A DNA stretch of 64,000 nucleotides from Dyella silvae (GTDB lineage: Bacteria; Pseudomonadota; Gammaproteobacteria; Xanthomonadales; Rhodanobacteraceae), in assembly GCF_026421305.1 (NCBI RefSeq), contig NZ_JAPJBQ010000002.1:124001-188000 (forward strand). The letters run 5' to 3'. Numbering within the stretch: the stretch's first letter is position 1; the number at the start of each line of letters is the position of its first letter. The notes under the pieces were generated by a model, which was given only the letters and a program-made list of their open reading frames with translations, made no database searches and was not told where the DNA came from. Position numbers and translations under genes: made by a program. Shown here in pieces: positions 1-8,282 of the stretch.

Positions 1-1
1 C

Positions 2-868
2 GGCGAACTTGCCGGCGTAACGCATGTGTTCTACACGGCCTATCAGGATCGCCCGACCTGGGCGGAACTGGTGCCGCCGAATCTCGCCATGCTGGTGAAT
101 GTGGTCGACGTCATCGAACCGGTAGCCAAGGGGCTCGAGCACATCAGCCTGATGCAGGGCTACAAGGTCTACGGTGGTCACCTTGGCCCGTTCAAAACGC
201 CGGCCAGGGAAACGGATGCGGCCTTCATGCCGCCGGAATTCATGCACGACCAGCAACGTTTTCTGGAAGAACGTCAACACGGCAAGGCGTGGAACTGGTC
301 GGCGATTCGCCCTGCGGTGGTGGGTGGAGTTGCCCTCGGCAATCCCATGAATCTTGCGCTCGCCATCGCCGTGTATGCGTCCATCAGCAAGGAGCTGGGC
401 CTGCCGTTGCGGTTTCCGGGCAAACCCGGGGCCTACGACCACTTGCTTGAAATGACCGACGCAGGCCTGCTCGCACGCGCCACCGTGTGGGCCGCTACCG
501 AGCCACGTTGCGCCAATCAGGCCTTCAACATCACCAATGGCGACCTGTTTCGCTGGAACGAGATGTGGCCTTTCATCGCCGACTATTTCGGGCTGGAGGT
601 CGCGCCACCGCTGCCGCTGTCGCTCGACACGGTGATGGCCGATAAGGCGCCGCTGTGGCGCACCATGGGCGAGCGCTGTGGCCTGGCGCCGCATAGCTGG
701 GCTGAAGTGTCATCCTGGCGCTTCGCGGACTTCGTATTCTCCTGGGATTACGACATGTTTGGCGATGGCTCCAAGGCGCGCCGCTTCGGCTTCCACGAGC
801 ATGTGGAAACGAAAGCGATGTTCACGCGACTGTTTGACGACTTTCGTCAGCGCAAAATCATCCCCTGA
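2..868 (+). CDS. SDR oxidoreductase, PRISE (progesterone 5-beta-reductase/iridoid synthase-like) family, 5' end missing
   Basis: The frame is open to the left edge of the window, so the N-terminal Rossmann GxxGxxG part lies outside; about 288 residues are visible. The remaining protein shows the PRISE signature: QGYKVYGGHLGP (the catalytic Tyr-containing segment, Tyr followed three residues later by the usual gap), an SAIRPAVVGG segment, GNPMNLALAIAVYA, a TDAGLLARATVWAA helix and FNITNGDLFRWNEMW. The family uses NADPH to reduce enone-type substrates; the bacterial members have no settled substrate. It ends 26 bases before the start of an MDR oxidoreductase in the same direction and is probably co-transcribed with it. 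A GTG at 26 is in frame but internal to the fold, so it is not a likely true start. Confidence 0.85.
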   Translation, partial: GELAGVTHVFYTAYQDRPTWAELVPPNLAMLVNVVDVIEPVAKGLEHISLMQGYKVYGGHLGPFKTPARETDAAFMPPEFMHDQQRFLEERQHGKAWNWSAIRPAVVGGVALGNPMNLALAIAVYASISKELGLPLRFPGKPGAYDHLLEMTDAGLLARATVWAATEPRCANQAFNITNGDLFRWNEMWPFIADYFGLEVAPPLPLSLDTVMADKAPLWRTMGERCGLAPHSWAEVSSWRFADFVFSWDYDMFGDGSKARRFGFHEHVETKAMFTRLFDDFRQRKIIP

Positions 869-894
869 TATTCGGCATGCCCAAGGAGAGCCGC

Positions 895-1908
895 ATGAAA
901 GCCGTTGCCTACCGACACATCCTTCCCATCACTGATCCGCAGAGTCTGCTCGATGTCGAGTTGCCGGTGCCGGTAGTGCAGGGACGTGATCTGCTGGTGA
1001 AAGTCGAGGCCGTTTCGGTCAATCCGGTGGACACCAAAGTACGTAAGCGGGTCGACCCGCAGGGCGCCGACAAGGTGCTCGGCTGGGATGCCGCCGGCAC
1101 CGTGGTGGCGGTGGGCGCGGACGTCACGCTGTTCAAACCCGGGGATGAGGTGTTTTATGCCGGTGCTATCGATCGCCCCGGCAGTAACGCCGAGTTTCAG
1201 CTGGTGGACGAGCGCATCGTGGGGCGCAAGCCGTCCACCCTGGATTTCGCCCATGCCGCAGCCATGCCGTTGACCACCATCACCGCGTGGGAATTGTTGT
1301 TCGACCGGCTCGGCGTGCCGCGTGGCAGCAGCGCGCGCAGCGGTGTGGTGCTGGTGGTTGGCGGTGCCGGTGGGGTGGGCTCGATGGCGATTCAGCTCGC
1401 GCGTCGGCTGACTAACTACACCGTGATCGGTACGGCGTCACGCGAGGACACGCGCGCATGGGTGAAAGAGATGGGGGCCCATCACGTGGTCGACCATCAT
1501 GGTGATCTGGTCGCTGCGGTAAAGGCGGTGGCACCGCAGGGCGTCGACGTAGCACTCAGCCTTACTCACACCGATCAGCATTTCGCCGCGTTGGCTGAGC
1601 TTCTCAAACCGCAAGGCAAACTCGGACTGATCGACGATCCCGCCACACCACCTGATATCCGTCTGCTCAAGGCGAAGAGTCAGTCGTTGCACTGGGAGTC
1701 GATGTTCACCCGCTCGTTGTTCCACACCGACGACATGCAGGCACAGCACCAGCTGCTCAATGAAGCTGCGGATCTCGTCGATGCGGGCGTGCTGCGCAGC
1801 ACGCTGCGAGAGAACCTGGGCACGATCAGCGCAGCGAATGTTCGCCGCGCACACGTTCAACTGGAAAGCGCCAGCACTATTGGCAAACTGGTGTTGAGCG
1901 GCTTCTGA
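895..1908 (+). CDS. Zinc-binding-alcohol-dehydrogenase-family (MDR) NADPH:quinone-type oxidoreductase
   Basis: A 337-residue medium-chain dehydrogenase/reductase. The GroES-like N-terminal half (DLLVKVEAVSVNPVDTKVR) is followed by a Rossmann motif VVGGAGGVGSMAIQLAR at about residues 152-168. It lacks the structural zinc cysteines, as quinone-oxidoreductase-like members do, so hydride transfer from NADPH to a quinone or enone is the family expectation. The start at 895 is preferred over an in-frame ATG at 877 because AAGGAGAG (883-890) sits just ahead of it and the protein then begins MKAVAYRH, typical of the family. It probably forms an operon with the preceding PRISE reductase. Confidence 0.85.
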   Translation: MKAVAYRHILPITDPQSLLDVELPVPVVQGRDLLVKVEAVSVNPVDTKVRKRVDPQGADKVLGWDAAGTVVAVGADVTLFKPGDEVFYAGAIDRPGSNAEFQLVDERIVGRKPSTLDFAHAAAMPLTTITAWELLFDRLGVPRGSSARSGVVLVVGGAGGVGSMAIQLARRLTNYTVIGTASREDTRAWVKEMGAHHVVDHHGDLVAAVKAVAPQGVDVALSLTHTDQHFAALAELLKPQGKLGLIDDPATPPDIRLLKAKSQSLHWESMFTRSLFHTDDMQAQHQLLNEAADLVDAGVLRSTLRENLGTISAANVRRAHVQLESASTIGKLVLSGF

Positions 1909-1915
1909 GGGAAAA

Positions 1916-2035
1916 GCGAGGAGTGGGTGAAGAGCAGTGAGAAGTTAGAGAAAAGCCGTGACAGCTCTCTCTCACTCCTCACTTCTCTTCACTCACTCCT
2001 CGTTCTTCTTCACTCACTTCTCGCTTTCAAGCAGG
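1916..2035. repeat. Purine/pyrimidine-rich inverted repeat at the junction of two convergent genes
   Basis: Directly after the MDR gene a purine-rich arm (1916-1934) is mirrored by a pyrimidine arm (1985-2003), matching at 17 of 19 positions. The pyrimidine strand contains several repeats of CTCACTCCTC / CTCACTTCTC up to 2035. The stop codon of the minus-strand flavoprotein gene lies inside it. A closely related tract lies at 5463-5504 next to the 3' end of another minus-strand gene. It may act as a bidirectional transcription stop; no U-tract is evident. Confidence 0.6.
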
Positions 2036-3387
2036 CGATCCGCCAAATGCCGCGCCTGCTGTCGGATCTCCGGCATCGCCGTCGATTCCCACAGGACGCC
2101 ACGCAGCAGCGTGCCAATGGCGTAGAAGTGTGGCCAGGTATGGCCGTCATGCTGCAGACGTCCTTCCGGGGTGGCATGGCAGCCCAGTCCCAATGCATCG
2201 GGCGTCACATGGCCGTTGGTGGCCAACTGCCGGATCAGGGGGTGCTGCGTGCGGCGCACATCGGTATTGAGGCCAACCGTCTGGATCACCAGGTCGGCAT
2301 CCAGTGTGGCATCGGCTTCGCCGTAATGCGCGCGAACATCCACCTGCAGTTTGTCGCCGACCACATGCACGGCCTGCAAGCGGCCGCGGCGGCGATGCAG
2401 GCGGCCATCACGCTCCAGAGCCCGTATGGCGGTCATCACCTGGGGTGGCATGCGATGGCGCACGCGTTCCCATGCCCAGCGCGCGTGACGCAGGAAGCGA
2501 GAACGTTCCACTTCAGGAAGCAACGCCCATAGCGATGGCGTATGTGGACGCAGACTGTCGGTTACCGTGCGCCAGTCGCTGCTCTGCGCGATGGCTTCGC
2601 GCACCAGGCGCATCCAAAGCCGAATGACGGGCGACTCGCGCATCGCTTCGATCAGATCGCTGCTGTCATCGGCAGGCGCAGAAGCGCTCTCCAGATGCGG
2701 TTCCGGCAACAGGCCGTGACGTGATATCGCCTCAAACGTGGCGTTCGGCCACAACGCCGAAAGTTCCAGCAGCACATCAACGGCCGTGAGGCCGAGGCCG
2801 ATCAGCACCACTTTGCGCGGGCGCGAATCAGGCTTCACCGAGGCAAGGAAACGCCACGGATCGGTGACGTACTGGCCACTCGCGAGCGCAGACTCGTTGA
2901 CGCCGCCGAGCGGTTGCGGAGGCAGGGCCCCAATGGCAAGCACGGCCGCATCGACGCGGGTGTTTTCCTCGCCGTGTACCAGCGTGACCCCATCGTTCTC
3001 GGGTACCACCGCATCGACAGGGAACGGCAGCACGCGCACATCGTGTCCGTCTTCGCGGGCGCGTGCGAGCGCGCGGGTGACTTCGGCCTCAAGATAATCA
3101 CCGTAAAGCCGGCGCGGCAGAAAATCAGTGCCGGCGATGGTGCTGTCACCGCGCTGCGCAAAATCGAGGAAACCGTGCGGCTTGGCGGCAAACATGCTCA
3201 TCGACGCCGCGCGCACATTCAAAAGGTGCTTGTCCGAGCGCGTGCCATAGGCCACGCCGCGCGGCGAAGCGTTGCCGCCCGTATACCAGTCCAGATGCAA
3301 CGGCTGCGGCGGCCGGCGTTCCAGCAGCTCGCTTAGCAGCGCTGCCGCTGCAGCGCCGCCGCCGATGATGGCGACCCGTCGATACAT
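2014..3387 (-). CDS. FAD/NAD(P)-binding protein (FAD-NAD_binding_2 type)
   Basis: A 457-residue flavoprotein. The N terminus carries the dinucleotide-binding motif VAIIGGGAAAAALLSELLE (residues 5-23), then a GVAYGTRSDKHLLNVRA segment typical of this group, and a second Rossmann motif VVLIGLGLTAVDVLLEL in the middle. These features fit the uncharacterised bacterial FAD/NAD(P)-binding proteins related to HI0933-like and lysine-N-oxygenase-like enzymes; the substrate is unknown. The start at 3387 has AAGGGAGT just upstream. A cysteine-dioxygenase-like gene lies 35 bases upstream on the same strand, so the two are probably one operon, which hints at a sulfur-compound role by inference only. Confidence 0.8.
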   Translation of the reverse strand: MYRRVAIIGGGAAAAALLSELLERRPPQPLHLDWYTGGNASPRGVAYGTRSDKHLLNVRAASMSMFAAKPHGFLDFAQRGDSTIAGTDFLPRRLYGDYLEAEVTRALARAREDGHDVRVLPFPVDAVVPENDGVTLVHGEENTRVDAAVLAIGALPPQPLGGVNESALASGQYVTDPWRFLASVKPDSRPRKVVLIGLGLTAVDVLLELSALWPNATFEAISRHGLLPEPHLESASAPADDSSDLIEAMRESPVIRLWMRLVREAIAQSSDWRTVTDSLRPHTPSLWALLPEVERSRFLRHARWAWERVRHRMPPQVMTAIRALERDGRLHRRRGRLQAVHVVGDKLQVDVRAHYGEADATLDADLVIQTVGLNTDVRRTQHPLIRQLATNGHVTPDALGLGCHATPEGRLQHDGHTWPHFYAIGTLLRGVLWESTAMPEIRQQARHLADRLLESEK

Positions 3388-3422
3388 GCCACTCCCTTAA
3401 AAAAACGCTGATTCGGTGTAGC

Positions 3423-4004
3423 TCAGGCGTACAACAGACGCCCGGCAATAGCGCTGTGCTGTTGCTTTTTGAGCCACTGGCCGGCTTTCCCGGCTTCTTG
3501 GTAGATGAGGTACTGTGCCAGATCACCACCGTACACGTGAAGCGTGAGCGCGGTTTCGTGCCGGGAAAGGTTGCGGCAGCGGTGCGCGTAGCGGTCGTCG
3601 GCATCGAACCAGCTGGCGTCGCCAGGGCCCAGCCAGTCGCTGCCGGCCTGACGCAGTGCTTCACCTTGAGCGTCGTGTTCCCAAGACTGCACTTCGAGTG
3701 CGCCATGCAGGGCCATTTCCAGCCCCCACAGGCCACCGTGGTCGTGAATCGGGGTGGCGTGATTGGCCGGCCAGGTCATGACCAACACGCTGATTTCTGG
3801 CTTGCCGCGACGGGACACCAGCCAGCGCTCGAAACCCTGGTTGCGCGTGCGCAAACCGGCCAGGCCATCGTTAAGCGGCTGCCGGTTCTGGTGCACCATC
3901 CGGCTCAGTTCCCTTGCCATCGACGCAAGGTCCGGGTGCGAACCCGTGCCATAGTCAAACGCGATATCACGCAGCGCCTTGAGGTGGTGCATGTGTTTGG
4001 CCAT
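3423..4004 (-). CDS. Cysteine dioxygenase family cupin protein
   Basis: A 193-residue single-domain cupin. The metal-binding residues of bacterial thiol dioxygenases are visible: His87 and His89 in PIHDHGG, and His141 in YAHRCRN. The segment GLWGLEMALHGALEV after the first motif is like the family. Such enzymes oxidise cysteine or 3-mercaptopropionate with O2 at a mononuclear Fe(II) site; the sequence does not tell which thiol is used. It precedes the flavoprotein gene on the same strand by 35 bases. Confidence 0.8.
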   Translation of the reverse strand: MAKHMHHLKALRDIAFDYGTGSHPDLASMARELSRMVHQNRQPLNDGLAGLRTRNQGFERWLVSRRGKPEISVLVMTWPANHATPIHDHGGLWGLEMALHGALEVQSWEHDAQGEALRQAGSDWLGPGDASWFDADDRYAHRCRNLSRHETALTLHVYGGDLAQYLIYQEAGKAGQWLKKQQHSAIAGRLLYA

Positions 4005-4231
4005 GCGATGTTACTCGACAGAAACCGGGCCGCAGTGGAGCACGGGTATCGTTAAAGTCCCGTAACCCGAATATGACCAGCCGAGTTTCACCCGGCATGA
4101 CTTTCGCGACATGCGCACCGCATGGCAAAAGCGCACGATGCCATCAACAAAGGCCTTGAAATACGCACCCGCCGGCTGCATGACGACGGTGCGATATGGT
4201 CGCTGGCGCAACTGCCAGCAGGAGAAACGTC

Positions 4232-4522
4232 ATGATTGCATTGACTGTGCTCTTGATGCTGATTTTGGGTGTATGGCTCACGGCCTCACTCATCGGCGTG
4301 GTGTTCAAGCTGACCTTCGCGCTGATCGGCGGCTTGTTCAGCATCGTTGGCGCGATGCTTGGTTTTTTGTTTGGCGGCCTCGCGCTGTTGATCATCGCGC
4401 CTATCGTGGCGCTTGCGCTGCTGCCGTTCTGTTTGCCGGTGATCCTTCTGATCGCGGTGGTATGGGCGATCGTGCGCTCGTCGCATCCTCCGGCGACGCA
4501 GTCGCCAGCGTCAGCACACTGA
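4232..4522 (+). CDS. Small hydrophobic membrane protein
   Basis: A 96-residue protein that is almost entirely hydrophobic from residue 1 to about 85, consistent with three membrane-spanning segments, with a short Ser/Pro/His tail. The start at 4232 is chosen because CAGGAGAAA lies at 4217-4225, well spaced; an earlier in-frame start at 4196 would add a non-hydrophobic leader without a ribosome site. Nothing in it points to a family with known function. It stands alone between divergent and convergent neighbours. Confidence 0.65.
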   Translation: MIALTVLLMLILGVWLTASLIGVVFKLTFALIGGLFSIVGAMLGFLFGGLALLIIAPIVALALLPFCLPVILLIAVVWAIVRSSHPPATQSPASAH

Positions 4523-4614
4523 TCTTGCGGTTGCCGTGGAATGGCCCGGTCGGACGCTGGATGCCGACCGGGCCGTCCCTTTGGCCATGACGGCCACGTT
4601 GTTACGTCGCAGCG

Positions 4615-5268
4615 TTACAGCTCGTTTAAATTGAATGTCACCGGCACGCGCGCCCATGCGCGTACGGCGTGGCCGTTCACCACGGCCGGCTCGAATTTCC
4701 ACCCCTGCAAGACCTGTTCGCGTGCACTGCGATCGAGCAGCATGAACCCGCTGGATTGTTCGATAGAGACGTCTTGCGGTACGCCCTTCTCATCCACCAG
4801 CACCTTCAACACCACGGTGCCCTGCATGTGGGTGCGTAGCGCCTGGGGCGGATATTTCAAAGGCACGGCGCGGTAAGCCAGTGTGGCTTCGACGGGAGCC
4901 GTATCCACGATGGGGTTTGGGTTGCTTGGCGCAACCACCGGTGCCGGTATGGAGCCTTCATCCGATGTCGTTGCCACGGGTGGCGACACCGGTTGTGGCT
5001 GAGGCACGGCCTGGGTATGCGGAACGGGTTTCGGTTGCACCGGTGTTTTCAGGTCGATAGGTGGCGGCGGGGGCAGCTCTTTGGGTGGCGTTATCCTGGT
5101 GATGATGACCCCGGGAACACGCTGCGCTTGTTGCATTAACTGAGGGGCCATCGGGCGCATGACGATCATGAGCACCGCCACGTTCAACGCGATGGCGACA
5201 CTCAGCGCCGCGATGCGAACGCTATCCGGATGGGTGTGACGGGGTACAGCCAGGCTTGCGGACGACAT
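4615..5268 (-). CDS. tonB: TonB family energy transducer
   Basis: A 217-residue protein with the TonB layout: short cytoplasmic N terminus, one membrane segment (about residues 17-37), a Pro-rich stretch rich in PPPPP and KPVP (about 60-105), and a C-terminal TonB domain (from YPPQALR, with GTVVLKVLVDEKG and GWKFEPAVVNG). It would transmit proton-motive force from ExbB/ExbD to outer-membrane receptors. No exbB/exbD is adjacent, so this is one of several TonB copies usual in Xanthomonadales. The start is supported by AGGAGGT a few bases upstream. Confidence 0.9.
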   Translation of the reverse strand: MSSASLAVPRHTHPDSVRIAALSVAIALNVAVLMIVMRPMAPQLMQQAQRVPGVIITRITPPKELPPPPPIDLKTPVQPKPVPHTQAVPQPQPVSPPVATTSDEGSIPAPVVAPSNPNPIVDTAPVEATLAYRAVPLKYPPQALRTHMQGTVVLKVLVDEKGVPQDVSIEQSSGFMLLDRSAREQVLQGWKFEPAVVNGHAVRAWARVPVTFNLNEL

Positions 5269-5462
5269 AGGCGACCTCCTGACGTATCGATGTTGGATTG
5301 ACGCCCGACACGCTGCTGGGGATGCAGAGGGATCGTGCCAGGCGACTTCAGCCTATGCCCGTCGAAAACGCTTGCACAAGTAGCCGTCTGGAAGGCTATG
5401 CTGTGCGGAGAACCCGCATGTTGCCAAAACGGCCCGCTAAGGGGAGTGGCCCGCCAGAGCGA

Positions 5463-5504
5463 CTCTCACTTCTCACTCCTCTTAACTCACTTCTCGCCTT
5501 TCAA
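5463..5504. repeat. Second copy of the CTCACTTCTC pyrimidine-rich tract
   Basis: Repeats CTCACTTCTC / CTCACTCCTC and ends in CTCACTTCTCGCCTTTCAA, which matches CTCACTTCTCGCTTTCAA at 2013-2030 with one inserted base. As in the first copy, it abuts the stop codon of a minus-strand gene (the universal stress protein gene). Confidence 0.6.
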
Positions 5505-6328
5505 TGCGCAACCAGCATGGGCACGTCTCCGTGCATGAACAAGTGGCGCGTGGTGCCGCCAAGTACCATCTGCGCAAGGCGGGAACGGCTCCAGGCGCCC
5601 ATCACGATAAGGTCCGCGCCCTGGTTGTGCGCAGCCTCCAGCAAGGCAGCACCTGCCGCATGACTGGGGCCCGTATTGAAGATGTCGATGCGGGCACGGA
5701 TGCCATGCCGCTGCAGCCAGTCAGCGAGCCCCGGCGGGGGCAATACCGGCAGCAGCTCGGCATTCATTTCGCTGCCATCGAGCACGCGTATTTCGTCGGC
5801 CTTCTGCAGCACGGGTAGTGCCGCTGCCAGTGCCAGCGCGGATTCGCGGCTACCGTTCCATGCCACCAGCACATTGGCGCCTACGCTGGCGACGGGCGCC
5901 ACATCGGGCACTACCAGTACTGGCCGTCCGCAGGCGAACACACAGCGGGATACCGAACCAAAGCCGACCGGCGCGTCGCTACGCTGCTGGCTGCGTTCCA
6001 TGATTAGAAAGTCGTAGCCCGACGTTGCCTGGCTGACGGTCTGCACGGTGTCGCCCTGGGTCACCCGCCACATACCGTTGAGCGAGTGGGAGGCGAGGGT
6101 CTGTCGCCAGATGGGCTCGTACGCCTGCGCTTCCGCCACGCGGCGCTGGGTTTCTTCCAGTTGCACCGGTACGGCTTCGGGCAGGCTGAAGGCGGCCGCC
6201 GGAAGGTCGGCCACGTAGAGTGCATCCAGTCGTGCGCCGAGGCGATGCGCCAGGGCCATCGCGGCGCGAGGGGCGGCGACGGCAAGATCCAGATGGTCCA
6301 GATGCAGCAACAAGTCGATCGATGACAT
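5501..6328 (-). CDS. Universal stress protein, two UspA domains
   Basis: A 275-residue protein with two tandem UspA-type domains (about 1-140 and 145-275). The second carries the ATP-binding signature GAWSRSRLAQMVLGGTTRHL (G-x2-S/G-x9-G-T/S). The first domain lacks the full glycine-rich loop, as is common in tandem Usps. The role is stress tolerance, with no defined reaction. The start at 6328 has GGGAGAG upstream. A minus-strand intrinsic terminator lies about 100 bases before it (6425-6454), so its promoter or a leader RNA needs attention. Confidence 0.85.
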   Translation of the reverse strand: MSSIDLLLHLDHLDLAVAAPRAAMALAHRLGARLDALYVADLPAAAFSLPEAVPVQLEETQRRVAEAQAYEPIWRQTLASHSLNGMWRVTQGDTVQTVSQATSGYDFLIMERSQQRSDAPVGFGSVSRCVFACGRPVLVVPDVAPVASVGANVLVAWNGSRESALALAAALPVLQKADEIRVLDGSEMNAELLPVLPPPGLADWLQRHGIRARIDIFNTGPSHAAGAALLEAAHNQGADLIVMGAWSRSRLAQMVLGGTTRHLFMHGDVPMLVAH

Positions 6329-6424
6329 CGCACGGCTCTCCCTATTCCTGGTCCGCCTTCAGCATAGAACGAGGTGGCATGGCGGGAGTAGCTCGCGTTG
6401 CCGCATGGCCGCCGATTGCGCTGG

Positions 6425-6454
6425 AAAAAAAAGCCCCGCACAGGGTGGCGGGGC
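6425..6454 (-). terminator. Intrinsic terminator on the minus strand, upstream of the universal stress protein gene
   Basis: On the minus strand a 7-bp stem (GCCCCGC at 6433-6439 pairing with GCGGGGC at 6448-6454, 8-base loop) is followed by eight U residues (the A-run 6425-6432 on the plus strand). No annotated minus-strand gene lies upstream, so it would end a transcript begun in 6455-6640 or attenuate the universal stress protein gene. The rest of the roughly 310-base gap 6329-6639 shows no gene. Confidence 0.6.
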
Positions 6455-6639
6455 AGCAAGGCCGGACGTCGGGGGAGAGAGAGGGGACGCCCGGTTATCC
6501 CATTTTCTGCGCCGCCTGCTTGTTTTGGCGTACAACCTGGGTGAAAGGGGTGTTCACGCCGGAGATGGCGGCGGCTTGCCAGAATCCCGGATATGCCAGC
6601 CCCTGGGTTGGGGCTTGCGCAGATCGGAGGACAAACGTC

Positions 6640-7074
6640 ATGACAGCCTGGAAGATTTTCGGCGTATCGGCGCTGGCTCTGGCCGGCTGGATGGCTGCCG
6701 TCCCGGCGCATGCGGGCGACATCGAGTGCAAGATGAATTTCCGCCTCTCTGGCTGGTCGGTGTTCTATCAGACCGCCGAAGGCAGCGGCACCGTTCATTG
6801 CAGCAATGGCCAGAGCATGGGTGTGCATATCCGGGTGAAGGGTGGCGGCATCACCTTCGGCAAGAACCAGATCGACGATGGCGTGGGCAAGTTCTCCGGC
6901 ATCACCAGCATCAGCGAGATCAAGGGTCACTACGCCGATGCTGGCGTGCATGCGGGTGCTTCGAAATCCGCCGGCGCGCGGGTGATGACCAAGGGCAATG
7001 TCTCGCTGGCGCTCAGTGGTACCGGCAAGGGCTGGGACCTGGGCGTGGCCTTTGGCGCCTTCATCATCGAATAA
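6640..7074 (+). CDS. Exported protein of unknown function
   Basis: A 144-residue protein with a clear Sec signal peptide (basic start, hydrophobic core GVSALALAGWMAA, cleavage after AHA near residue 26). The mature part has two cysteines (IECKM and VHCSN), which could form a disulfide in the periplasm, and is glycine-rich (KGGGITFGKNQIDDGVGKFSG, then VAFGAF at the end), suggesting beta structure. The start has CGGAGG at 6625-6630. The family was not recognised. Confidence 0.7.
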   Translation: MTAWKIFGVSALALAGWMAAVPAHAGDIECKMNFRLSGWSVFYQTAEGSGTVHCSNGQSMGVHIRVKGGGITFGKNQIDDGVGKFSGITSISEIKGHYADAGVHAGASKSAGARVMTKGNVSLALSGTGKGWDLGVAFGAFIIE

Positions 7075-7217
7075 CCTGAATCAGCGCGAGCGGAACCTAA
7101 GTAAGTGGCGGCGATCGCACCGCGTTTCATACGCCGCGCGGCCTTGCAATCGCTCGCCAGCAGGCTAAGGTGGCGGAATCTGTACGCATCGGTACGTTTC
7201 GTACCCCAAGGATTCCC

Positions 7218-7886
7218 ATGTCTGCCACCACCGGCGCGGCACTCCCTCGCTATGCCTTCGGCGACGAACTCGCCAGCAGCGTCATTCACGGCATCGGCAT
7301 TGTGCTCAGCATTGCCGGGCTCGCCACGCTGGTGGCGTTCTCGGCGCTTTACGGTGATGCCCGGGCGGTGGTTGCCAGTGCGGTGTTCGGCGCCACGCTG
7401 ATTCTTTGCTACACCGCATCGACGCTGTATCACTCCATTCCGGGCGTGCTGGCCAAGCAGGTGCTGCGCACCCTCGATCACATCGCCATTTTCCTGTTGA
7501 TCGCAGGCACCTATACCCCGTTTACCCTGATTGCCTTACCGGGCGCGTGGGGCTGGAGCCTGTTCTGTACGGTCTGGGCGTTGGCGCTGATGGGCAGCGC
7601 GCTGGAACTGGGCCTGCTGAAGAAGTACCGCAAGCTGGCGGTGCTGATGTACGTGGGCATGGGCTGGGTGGGCGTGATCGCGTTCAAGCCGCTGGCCGCC
7701 CATCTGCAGACCGGCGGTATGGTGTTGCTGCTCGCCGGTGGCGTGGCCTACACGCTGGGCGTGCCGTTCTACCTGTGGCGCAAGCTGCCGTATCACCACT
7801 CGGTGTGGCACTTCTTTGTGCTTGCCGGCAGCGTGCTGCATTACCTCGCCGTGCTGTTCTATGTGATCCCCGACGCGCCGGTGTGA
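7218..7886 (+). CDS. Hemolysin III family membrane protein (PAQR superfamily)
   Basis: A 222-residue protein with seven predicted membrane segments and the conserved family pieces: ASSVIHGIGIVLS near the start, STLYHSIP, LRTLDHIAIFLLIAGTYTPF, and the C-terminal HSVWHFFVLAGSVLHYLAV. The conserved His and Asp residues match the metal site of PAQR-type proteins. The biological role in bacteria is unclear; 'hemolysin' is historical. The start at 7218 follows CAAGGATT. Its stop codon overlaps the start of the next gene (GTGA), so the two are translationally coupled. Confidence 0.85.
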   Translation: MSATTGAALPRYAFGDELASSVIHGIGIVLSIAGLATLVAFSALYGDARAVVASAVFGATLILCYTASTLYHSIPGVLAKQVLRTLDHIAIFLLIAGTYTPFTLIALPGAWGWSLFCTVWALALMGSALELGLLKKYRKLAVLMYVGMGWVGVIAFKPLAAHLQTGGMVLLLAGGVAYTLGVPFYLWRKLPYHHSVWHFFVLAGSVLHYLAVLFYVIPDAPV

Positions 7887-8254
7887 ACGCCGATATCGAA
7901 GTGCTGCGCCGCGATCTGGAAGATGCCGCTACGCACCTGGGGCGGCCGCACGATCTGCGCTTCAAGCCGATGTTCGGCGGGCTGATGGCGTACTTCGACG
8001 AGAAGCCTCTCGCCTGGTTGTCCACGCAAGGCATGGCACTCAAGGTGCCGGAACAGGATCAGGCTGCGCTGCTGGCTCATGAAGGCGCCGCGCGCTTTCG
8101 TCATCGCGCGGATGCGCCACCCAGCCGGAGTTATTTGATCGTGCCGCCATCGTTGTGCCGCGACACGCCACGGCTGGCCGAATGGCTGGAGCGTTGCGCA
8201 CGCGCCGTGCCGGCCGCACAAAAAAGGCCGCGCCCGAAGGCGCGGCCCCGATAA
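7883..8254 (+). CDS. TfoX N-terminal domain protein
   Basis: A 123-residue protein starting at a GTG that overlaps the stop of the hemolysin III gene. The body (LRFKPMFGGLMAYFDEKPLAWLST, then ALKVPEQDQAALLAHEGAARF and SYLIVPPSL) is the TfoX_N fold: an MFGG motif followed by a beta sheet. It has no TfoX C-terminal domain, so a role in competence should not be assumed. The last 11 residues (QKRPRPKARPR) are encoded by the arms of the terminator of the convergent gene. Confidence 0.75.
   Translation: MNADIEVLRRDLEDAATHLGRPHDLRFKPMFGGLMAYFDEKPLAWLSTQGMALKVPEQDQAALLAHEGAARFRHRADAPPSRSYLIVPPSLCRDTPRLAEWLERCARAVPAAQKRPRPKARPR
8220..8248 (-). terminator. Intrinsic terminator for the DUF885 gene
   Basis: A perfect 9-bp stem GGCCGCGCC (8227-8235) / GGCGCGGCC (8240-8248) with a CGAA loop (TTCG on the minus strand) and a seven-base A-run at 8220-8226 that reads as U7 on the minus strand. 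It lies 34 bases past the stop of the minus-strand DUF885 gene and entirely inside the 3' end of the convergent TfoX-like gene. Confidence 0.85.
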
Positions 8255-8282
8255 CGCGGCGCTTACGCGCCGCGTGTGTTGA

